Below, one piece after another: positions 49,754-64,000 of a DNA stretch of 64,000 bases. The first letter of the stretch is position 1; each line of letters starts with the position of its first letter. The notes beneath the pieces were generated by a model. That model worked only from the letters and a program-made list of their open reading frames with translations. It made no database searches and was not told the DNA's origin. The position numbers were made by a program, and so were the translations under genes. The stretch is from Amia ocellicauda. Its lineage: Eukaryota > Chordata > Actinopteri > Amiiformes > Amiidae. Location: positions 21,225,839-21,289,838 of the forward strand of contig NC_089854.1 in assembly GCF_036373705.1 (NCBI RefSeq), read 5' to 3'.

Positions 49754-51442
49754 CATATATATATGAATCATCTCATTAAAAAACCCATGCATATATGCAT
49801 GACGTCATGCTGTGATGCTTTTCATAGACGAGCTGTGTCTGTAGGGGAGGTCGAGAAGGACGCACCAGTCAAAATAGCGTCTGGCTGTTTAGAAATATTG
49901 CATGCCGAGATGATGTGTATGTAGCGAATCCTGCTGAAGGGAAGGGGTTAAATCTGAGCCTTGACTCGAGCCGTCACCACCCGTATTGTCTCCCCCGTGC
50001 ACTGTGTGTCCTACACGGGGGAGTCAAGAGGATATCCTCAAACGTTGGCACACCGGTCCTGTTCTGTCCAATAGGAACCGTGTGGATTTTTGAGCCATAA
50101 GCACCTATGTGTCCTTATCTGAATCCTTGAAACACAAAAATAAAACGTTTGCAGCGACGTTTGTGTTCCTGTAGAAGAGAACCTGGAGGGGAACTGGGGT
50201 TGGTCAAGAAAATGCTGTTTCTTATTTTCCTTTTTTATAACAGCCTGTGGATGATACAGCGATCTAAGATCATTAGGAAGAAGAAGAAAAAAGCAAGCAA
50301 AGCAAAGCATGGTTAATTGAGCAGAGCATGGGTCACTGGACCTGGGGTATTGATTAGATACATGCTGCATGAGAGACCAGCCTGGGATCTTTGGCATGGT
50401 TGCCTTATGCATAAGTAATGGAATAATTGCAATAATTTAATTATGCTGTGAGCAGGGGGAAGGGAAGGGGTCATAATTTGAAGACTTGTCATGCTGCAGT
50501 GTTTCCAGAGGTACGCGAAGATTGTTCTTCAGTCTGTTTCTCTCTTAATGCATTCATGAGTTGCATGTGCAGAACTGCCTGGAAGACATACATATTTATT
50601 ATCCTGGATTAAACTGGCCCAAAACTGCAGATATTTATAGAAGCTTATGCTATTTCCAGTTGTATAAAGTAAGATGTGATCGATGCACATTACTCTGAAC
50701 CCTGATCTCTAAATGCACAAATCTAGAAACTGGAAACACACAGAAGATCAGTCTCTTCCTGTTAACCAGAATAACCAGAGAACGAAAAACAAATCACTGG
50801 ATCTGAGAATAGAAGCGTGTGGCGTCACTGAAGGAGTGCCGATGTCAGAGGCACTGCACCGGACGCACTGCGGTAAGAGCTGTCCAAAGATGGACAGAAG
50901 CACCGATCGAATGGTTCCCAAGAGGTGACAAAAGACCTAGAAGACCCCATGCAGAGTGTGAGGATGAAATAAGCCTTGCAGGACCTGGAAAAGAGACGCC
51001 GCACATCACACGCCCAGCAGTGGATCAGTTCGGGGTGCTGATGCTCATGTATGTTCAATACAGGATAACCTGTTAATCTGCAGAAACATGTACTTAAAGT
51101 AGATCTGAAATAGAACTGCAGAGAGCAGGCATACACAATATATTTTTATAATTGTTAGATATAATTACACACACTGTGTAACTGTGCCGTTGCCCACACC
51201 CGCCTCCCTCCCGTTAAAATAGCCTCTTCCAAGTAAATGTACTTGGTTTCATCTCCCGCTGCTGACGTTCATTGCCTTCAAATCAGAATATGCAGCATCT
51301 CAGCTTTCTGTGTTGGTATTGCAGACCTGACTGATCAATGCAGTGATTTCATATCATATGGACCGAATGTATCTTTTATACTGTAGCTTAGCAGATTCAT
51401 AGAGGCCGTCGGACAGAGGGAAGGTGGTTCAGACTGTTATAG
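49072..51442 (+). other. SPHK1 3' UTR and downstream intergenic DNA
   Basis: The SPHK1 3' UTR probably runs to the AATAAA at 50139-50144 and includes an imperfect (AT)n tract at about 49716-49765. From 50165 to the hAT element at 51443 I see nothing recognisable. Confidence 0.5.
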
Positions 51443-51619
51443 CAGTGGTTCTCAACCCTGCTCCTGGAGGAGCCCCTCCCCTGCTGGTTTTTGTTCCAAC
51501 TGAGCTCTCCATTACTTATTTGAACCTTAATTGAACTACATTTCCTAAATTAGAGCCTTTTAATTATTTTAAACAGTAGGGGTTTTAAGTGAAGTATAAA
51601 GAACCAGCTCTTGTATTAC

Positions 51620-53164
51620 TGTTTTATTGTGTGTAGTATTTTACGTTACATATAAAAACAATTCAATTTTTAATACTTGTGATTAAAAACTTTTAAAAAG
51701 CAATTCTTAAAATCACTTAATTTTTAAAATCTTTGTGATTTAACAAAATTAAGAACAAAAAAAAAACCTTAACTTTAAATAAACATGTGCACAAAACAAC
51801 AAAACAAATGTGATTAAAGCAAAACTGCTCACCAACATAAAAGTCAAATACATTGAAAATAACTGAAAATGCATTGGACAAAATAAAGAAACAATTAAAA
51901 AGGTAAAAATAAAAAACAAACAAAAAAAGTCCAATGCATTTAAAATTAAATCCAAAACGGTCAATGTATTTGACAAAAAAATATATAACAAAACTAAACC
52001 AAAAAACCCCTAAACAATTAGTGATTTAAAAACAACTAAATCTTTAAAAACAGTTAAGATTCATTTTAAAAGTCATTTTAAAAACAATCATCCATAAAAT
52101 AGTTAAAAGATCTTGGACTCGGGCTCCAGCAGGGGGAACTGACCGTCCCCGGAGGTGGGTCCCATCATGGGATCCTGAGCTCCCCCAGATCTTGTATCTG
52201 CCAGTTCTTAAAGGCTTCCTCCTTGCCCCTCTGATGGACCTCCAGATTGACATAGTCCCTTACGAACACCATGCCCCTCCGCGCGGTGACGATTGGGTCC
52301 AGCTCCTGCTTATTGAATAGACAGATGTTCCGTCCCTCCCACAGGGCCTGTTTCACTGCGCAGACGACACGCCACCAGCACCTCAGGGTGGAAGATGTTA
52401 GTCCCCTGGTAGGACCGTACAAGATCTGCTGGGCGGTCGCCCGCGCAGGAACGGCAAACCTGTGGAGGAACGGAGAAAACAGGAGCCAGACCCTGTAGGC
52501 GGAGGGGCACTCTCTAAAGATGTGAGCCTCCGTCTCCTTCCCCAGGCAACCCTTATAGGGGCAGGTGTCATAAGGAGCTAGGCCCCTTCTGTGCATGAAC
52601 ACTCAGGTGGGGAGACACCGATTCACAGCCATCCAGGAGACATCTTTCTGTGTATTCGTGAGGCAAACGTGCGTAGCGTTAGCCCAGATAAACCGGCAGG
52701 TTTCGGGAGGGAAATCTTCTATCCGGCTGGTCTCCTGGGTAGATCTCATCTGGCTACAGATGGTCTTATAATCCCAGGAGGCCAGCACGACTTTATGGAG
52801 GCCTACTTCGAGCGCAAAGGCTCGGAGCGCCCTGTAGAACGGCGGGGGATCCCACGAGTGCGGCCTGGTGTTATCCATGGCGCAGAGGCCGAATGGTCTC
52901 AGGCTGCTGGCAAAATAAAAGCGGTTCATAAAACTCACTTTCTTGCCAGCAGCCTGGATGTTCTTGACCACATAGGCCAGCCCCTGCGCCTTTATCAGCC
53001 GCACAACGTCCGGGACCCCCCTGCCTCCATCCAGGGTACCCTTCACCATCTGCACTCTTTTCAGCCTCTCCATTTTGCTCCCCCAGACAAACTGAAATAT
53101 AATTCGGGTCACTAATTTTGCGATGACCTTGTCTGGGGGGAAGATCATTCCTACGTACAAGAGG
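51620..53164 (-). mobile_element. 5'-truncated LINE (Tx1/L1-like) inside the hAT element
   Basis: Flanked by a 15-bp target duplication CAGCTCTTGTATTAC at 51605-51619 and 53165-53179. It lies on the minus strand: C-terminal RT-protein sequence from 53160 to 52165, then an A-rich 3' UTR of about 540 bp ending near 51620 with an AATAAAACA-like tail. About 1.5 kb remains, so most of the element including the RT core and endonuclease is missing, as usual for target-primed insertion. Confidence 0.88.
52165..53160 (-). pseudogene. C-terminal part of a LINE ORF2 with one in-frame stop
   Basis: About 330 codons in one frame, interrupted only by a TGA at 52603-52605. The N-terminal part has VWGSKMERLKRVQMVKGTLD then GGRGVPDVVRL, typical of the RT connection region of Tx1/L1-like elements. 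The C-terminal part has a Cys/His motif (DTCPYKGCLGKETEAHIFRE followed by C) of the zf-RVT type. The clade call is by resemblance only. Confidence 0.8.
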
Positions 53165-53305
53165 CAGCTCTTGTATTACACAATTTAAAAAGTCAAATCT
53201 AAGCAGATTGTTACTTCAATTAAGGGTTCAGTTAAGTAACTGATCTCGTTTGGAACAAAAACCAGCAGGTCAGGGGTCCTCCAGCAGCAGGGTTGGGAAC
53301 CCCTG

Positions 53306-56300
53306 TGTTATAGTGCAGCCATGAGCAGTGGGTGTTTACAGAAGTAATGAAGAAGAAATAGCACACGCTCGATGTACTGTAACTATGCAAAGTGTTGTAC
53401 GCCAATTACCCACATTCTCCCACCAATAAAAAGCCTTTATGTTAAAGTGCTGTTCTAAACGTGAAAATCCATCTGCGTTATTTATTTTCTAAACAAAAAA
53501 GGTTTTTCCTCAGAGACGCGTCTAGTGACCTGCTCTGAGGACGTTGTCAGCCCAGGCACTTTATTCTTCAGCTCATCTCTACAGTGTGCCCTGAGCACAG
53601 TGGCACACAGTGATACAGATCGCACACTGCAGTCGATCACCTTCACAAGATAAAGGATATGTTTTTGTGAAATGTCAAAGCTCAGCACGGTGGGGTCTGT
53701 GGTGCTGTGCCCTGGAAGCTGCTCTAGTAAAGAAAGTGTGTTTGGGGGTAATTAAATATGGTACGGTTTTACTGTTAGAATAATCAATAGCATTTACTGG
53801 ACGGTGTATAAGTACACCTATATATATATTTTTATTTTTACCACTTTGCAAATGTCTGTAATTTTTGTAAATCCCAAACCAAATCCTACTGTAATTGTAC
53901 TTTGTACGAAAAGTATAAATCAATAAAAACCCTGAGAGAAAGTGATTTATTTTGTCCTTACCCTCTTTTCCCACCAATATTACAGAATATGGATCTGAGG
54001 TTTAAACCTGTAGCTTTTGTTGGCGCATCTCCTTTCTGCATTATAATACGAAACCAACAACAACTGGTTACCAAGTTTCAGCTTGCAGAGATTTAATGCA
54101 TCACTTTATACATGTTCTGTAATGCAACCAAAAGTATTGGCATGTAAAAAACATAACAAAACAAAGCCAAAAACACAAAAAAATAAACCAACAAACAAAG
54201 AAAATCCCAACAACACGCACCCTGCAATTTATACACAGATAACCCAAGCACTCACAGTACCACTTAGAACGATCGGTTCGTGTATATATATATATATATA
54301 TATACACACACATACACACACACACATTTGTGATGTCTGTACAGAGGAATCAGGCTACAAACCAGTTTATTTGTCAACCATTACAGGCCACTGTGGAAAT
54401 GTTTACACCATACAGTCAGTTCTTGTGTGTGTAGCCAATTCTAAGGCTTTGAAGCAACTTGTTACATGCTTTGGCTGTACCTTTCAGAATAATAATAACG
54501 CTTATTTTAAATATTATACACATACACAGGAAATATTACATAGCTTCATGTGCTTGATTTTTTTTTTTTTTCTTTTTGAGACCTAGCTTCACATTTTCTC
54601 TTGTAGTGGAGGACTTAGTTGAGCTCCCCAGTTGCAGATATTAAGTAAGAAAACAGACCCACTCACTATAGGCACTGCAGCTACAAGAAGAAACAAAATA
54701 ATTCCAGGCATACAGGCAGCAAAGTGAATGACGACAAGGAGGGAGGGATGGATGAAGGATTGCCATGCCAGTTAATTAAACGAGTGTGAGATGTGAAGGG
54801 AGGGTTTCACACACCCGTCAGCTTTTTCGTTGGAATGCTGCCGTTATGGAAATGTGCTTCCGACTGGGCGAGAACACGGTGCAAGGCAAGATACGGCATC
54901 TGTTCCCACGGCCCAAGACCGGCCCCCAAACTGGCCAGCTACACCGCGGTCAACCACCACGGCTAATGGGCTCCCAGTGGACTGTAGTGATGAACGCCTC
55001 GCGCTGGGTCTTTGACTGATGGATGCCACTGACACGCACTTGATATAGTAGGCCTCACCAAGGGGGGAAATAAATATATATATACACACACATTATATAT
55101 ATATATATATAAATACAAATTTAATCTATAAAAGGAGCAGTGTCGGCTCCAGAAATGAAAACCGGAAAAAAATAACTATGCTTTAAAAGGCAGGAACTAC
55201 ATGAAATGTTAATAATAAAAACTACCAGGTCCGAGGGTCCTGATGAGAGTAAGGACTCGCTGCTCAAGTGACAGTCCGTCTCTCCACACAGCAACTACCA
55301 GCGCCTGTAAACCCAGAAAATCCCCCACCAAAGCCTCCCACCCAAAGCTTATCGGACTGAGACAATCGATTTGCCTTTACAGCTGATGCGAGATGGTGGC
55401 GAGAGCAAATGCACGAGCAGTTGCACACCGGACTGGGCTCTCGGAACCAGCACACGGGAGGGATTCACATCGGGGGTGGCAGCTCCAGCTAAAATAAGCT
55501 CAGTAAGGCAACAATTTAGACCTGAAACCAGGCGTGATATAATTGATCTGTTCATTCATTTTATTCCTCGTATTTCTACATCCCTGTATGCTTGCTATAC
55601 AAATGATGAGCAAAATGCTCCCAAAGCAGAGTCTGAACATGAAGTCAGTCCATGGATCCCCTTCAGAAGATGCTTTTGAGGAAATGCAAAGTGAGGAACT
55701 GGCAAAGATCCTTTTGGGGCCATTTTAAATGTCTATTTTAAGTTTTTGCTTGTTTTATTTCAATGCTGCATGGTTCTTAGACCTACAGGGATTTTAGGAA
55801 CAGATAAAAAGCTTCCCTTCCCAACCACCTCTGCACACACCACACATCTGTAAAAGCATCGCCTGCAAAGACCGCTCTGCTCTCACCACCTCCCTCACTT
55901 CCCTCACCTACAATTTGTTTGTTGCATTTGTTCCTGCCCCCCCGCCCCACAACCAAAACACATAGAATCCAGTCCACTACCAGGTTGAACAAAGACAAGC
56001 TCTCATGCAGAGGAGTTAAAAATGCAGGTAGTTTTCCAGTTTATTGAGCCAGTCATTGCAAGCAGTTTTCCCACTCAGTCTAACATGTAAACTCTCTACT
56101 CAGATTCATCACCCGAGCTCAGGGGCACAGGATTCACAGCACGGCTTTCTCCGCGGCACGAGGACCCAGGTAGCACAACGCAGTCCATCGGCAGCATTCA
56201 CAGCACGTCCCAGCGGGGGCCAGTCTCTGAAAGTCCAAGTCCTTGCCTTCATGGGTCCAGAGACCATCCAAAGCATCATGAAGCGGCGGCGAGCAGAACG

Positions 56301-57354
56301 GAGAACGACTGATCAAGGGGACCGGTGTGGGAGTGCGGAACGTCATGCTACGGGTTGGGGGGTCCGCTCATGAAGATGTGTGCAAAGAATGTTGTCCCAC
56401 CCCCATGTGTGTGTGTTTTTCCATTTTATTGATTGATTGATTGATCTAACTGCCGCTGAAGACTGCAGTGATGCACTAATGCAGTGAATTGATTCTCTGT
56501 GGTGCGGACAGGAGAGCTTCTGGGATGCAAAGAGAAAAACCTCCAGGTCCTCAACATCTGGTCTGAGCTTTGGCCACAACCGTCGCCAAGAGAGGATCCA
56601 CATTTGGTCCTTTTTTCCCTTTATTTTTAAGACTTTATGTGGACAGTGGTTTAAAGGTTTAGTTAAATTTATTTATAGATTTTTTTTCGTGCAAACCCTT
56701 CTCGTATGTTTGTTGTAGTAATAAGTAGACTGAGATTACCACCCCTCAACACTACGGGGGAGTGCTGGCCGGCATACGGGCGCCACCCACGGTCTTGGCA
56801 CGGTCAGTGTTCGGCAGAGTCCCTGGAATGACTGTCTCCGTTTTCTCCGGTCCCACACGCACACCAGCCCTCCACACCTTTAAACCCTTAAGATCATTTC
56901 AAAAGGTACATGAAATCGATGCCCTTACACAAAAAGGCACTCACTCAACATCTTAGTCTCCCTGAGTGATCTGAATTTCAACAGGAACCATCGCTAAATC
57001 ACGCCCAAGACCTGCTGGAGCAGGCGGCGGACTCCGAGGGGCGGATCTCACGTGCGGGTCCGACGAGGACACAGAGGAAACAACTGAAAATGGATGTAAA
57101 GTAATATGGGAAGGAGGAGGAGGAGAACAAAATCCATTTCAAAACCCCTCCGATCGCACAGCAAAGTCTTCTGCCCGGCTGTCGGCAGCGCAGGGGAACA
57201 GGGGGGCAGTTCAGAGCGGTGTGCTCTCGACCTGCCTGGAGAACGGATCTTATGAGCGGGAAGGAAGGGGCTGCATGGCGGTGGGAGGTGGGGGGGTCGG
57301 GGATTGGTATCAGAGGGGGAGGCCAGGTCCTCCTCCTCGGCCGGCCCGGTCCGG
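53306..57354. other. Intergenic DNA and UBE2O 3' UTR
   Basis: No coding exon recognised. Simple AT/CA repeats lie at about 54280-54328 and 55070-55112. On the minus strand, AATAAA signals at 56425-56430 and 56040-56045 are candidate UBE2O polyA sites, implying a 3' UTR of roughly 0.9-1.3 kb. Confidence 0.5.
54280..54328. repeat. (TA)n/(CA)n microsatellite
   Basis: About 12 TA units followed by imperfect CA units. Confidence 0.9.
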
Positions 57355-62910
<5,556 letters not shown>

Positions 62911-63112
62911 CTGCAGAGCAACACAACCAGACAGCACAACACAAGAGGACAAGACAACACACACACAGCAGAGTCAGGCTGGGCTGCTGGCAATGGGGGA
63001 GGAAAGAAAGAAAGGAAAGGAGGAAAGAAAAAGATAAATAGAATAGACTGAAAGAAAAGAGAGAAAGACACAGATATTCATGTAACAGACTGGAGGACAG
63101 TACTGTGCGTTA
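62911..63112 (-). other. UBE2O intron sequence, no separate feature
   Basis: Begins at the ctctgcag acceptor upstream of the exon ending at 62910. It holds an A/G-rich stretch (about 62996-63065) and no exon. The preceding UBE2O exon lies beyond 64000. Confidence 0.6.
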
Positions 63113-64000
63113 GGGATGTGCATCTCCATCACTGAGGACAATGCGATACATTAAAAGATACATAAAAGCAACTACTAATGCGATACGATTCACCCCTATT
63201 GCGATGCAGTGTGATTCAACAATGCGATGCAAAAGAATATGATGCTATGCAATTTAATATGGTACATAATGATTTATTTTTGTCAGACAGCAAATCATAA
63301 TGAATTTGTACTTCACATATTAAACAAAGTCTCTGACAATAGATAAAATAAAACCAGGCCTGGACCTTGCCTTAAACCAGTCCTTCTTTTCTGTTGTATG
63401 TGTTCTCTGAATGTAAAAAAAAAAAGTAAACTATTATTGGCAGTCACAAGCTGCTGTAAACACTGTCCTAACACCTCACACACTAAATTTAACTCGTATG
63501 TCCTACTTTAAGGTTTTTCGTCAGGAATATTAGTTGATCCACGTGATCAGGATGAAATATATGACATACGACATCGTGACATACGAGTCAGTGGCGCAAG
63601 ACGTCCAACCATCAACTGTTATTGCAACTCTTTGGGCATTGCTCAATGACTCGGCTCTCTCTCGTCTTACTTTGTCGTACAGAACAGGGATTTGTTTCTT
63701 GGTGAATAGCTTCCTATTTGGTATGTGGTACCTCGGCTCCAATATGTGGAGGAGGTATTGGAAGGTATTTGCCCTTGTTCTCTATAACTATGTAGGGCTG
63801 GATATCTTTACAAATAAAGAAGGCGATGGCTTCAGTTATTGCCTTAGAACGAGCAGAGCTGTTAGCCAGCAGGGTGTGAAAAAAGTTGCAATACTTTGCT
63901 CACCAATCTTCTTGCTAGGGGTACCAGTGGCGCTAGCCACTGTAGCCATAGCTGAATCCGAGGGGGAGGCAGACGTCTCCACACAAATACCATGTCGCCT
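63113..64000 (-). mobile_element. hAT transposon fragment (ZBED-like transposase), runs off the window
   Basis: The right end is probably at 63113 with TAGGGATGTGCATC, followed by a subterminal region rich in degenerate 'gcgatac/gcgatgc' motifs. Minus-strand coding remnants in at least two frames include a leader ending in GEQSIATFF, then FFICKDIQPYIVIENKGKY, then at 63742-63530 EPRYHIPNRKLFTKKQIPVL and VAITVDGWTSCATDSYVT. These are hallmark blocks of ZBED-type hAT transposases. Stops and frame changes show it is dead. It sits in a UBE2O intron, same orientation as the gene. Confidence 0.85.

Larger units (their letters stand above)
51443..53305. mobile_element. Non-autonomous hAT element (MITE) carrying a nested LINE
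   Basis: The ends are CAGTGGTTCTCAACCCTG (left) and the complement of CAGGGGTTCCCAACCCTG (right). Imperfect inverted similarity extends about 85 bp inward (CTGGTTTTTGTTCCAA on both sides). An 8-bp target duplication TGTTATAG flanks it at 51435-51442 and 53306-53313, the length expected for hAT. Without the nested LINE and its duplicated target the element is about 300 bp with no coding capacity, so it is a MITE mobilised in trans. Confidence 0.9.

Overview
The window is nuclear DNA from a ray-finned fish. The evidence is intron-containing vertebrate genes, Tc1/mariner and hAT transposons typical of fish, a Tx1/L1-like LINE remnant, and repeat tails ending in 'aagggcgtctg...aataataataat' that are common in early-branching ray-finned fishes. 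I cannot name the species. The left 24 kb is AT-rich and full of transposons. The right 35 kb carries GC-rich exons of conserved single-copy genes.

Layout. (1) 0-21 kb holds two tandem plus-strand SAMD9/SAMD9L-like genes (about 1540 and 1525 aa). Each has one giant coding exon preceded by a tiny exon that supplies only ATG plus one base. Between them lie a truncated Tc1 element with a long hairpin, two opposed copies of a DD36E Tc1/mariner element, a broken gene resembling the DNA-binding and dimerisation region of AP-2 (TFAP2) factors, and a GC-rich block that looks like a promoter and first exon. (2) 21-28.9 kb has no recognised gene; it holds a diverged local duplication, G tracts and likely 3' UTR of the next gene. 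(3) 28.9-33.8 kb is a complete 11-exon ZNF207 (BuGZ) gene on the minus strand with a CpG-rich promoter. (4) 35.8-49.1 kb is a complete 5-exon sphingosine kinase gene (551 aa), placed as SPHK1 by its neighbour UBE2O although both termini look like SPHK2. (5) 51.4-53.3 kb is a nested insertion: a 5'-truncated LINE with a 15-bp target duplication inside a short hAT element with an 8-bp target duplication. (6) 57.4-62.9 kb holds the 13 C-terminal exons of UBE2O on the minus strand, including the full UBC domain; its 5' exons lie beyond the right edge. A hAT transposase fragment of the ZBED-like type sits in the UBE2O intron at the right end.

SPHK1 and UBE2O are convergent neighbours, as I recall from human 17q25, and ZNF207 is also on human chromosome 17, so the right half looks like an old linkage block. 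The SAMD9L-like pair is the innate-immunity part of the window: in mammals these are interferon-induced antiviral translation inhibitors, and IRF/ISRE-like motifs lie upstream of the second copy. I found no wholly new system. The most unusual items are the AP-2-like relic, the split start codon shared by both SAMD9L-like genes, the SGDGLLFE catalytic loop of the sphingosine kinase, and the nested insertion with both target-site duplications intact.
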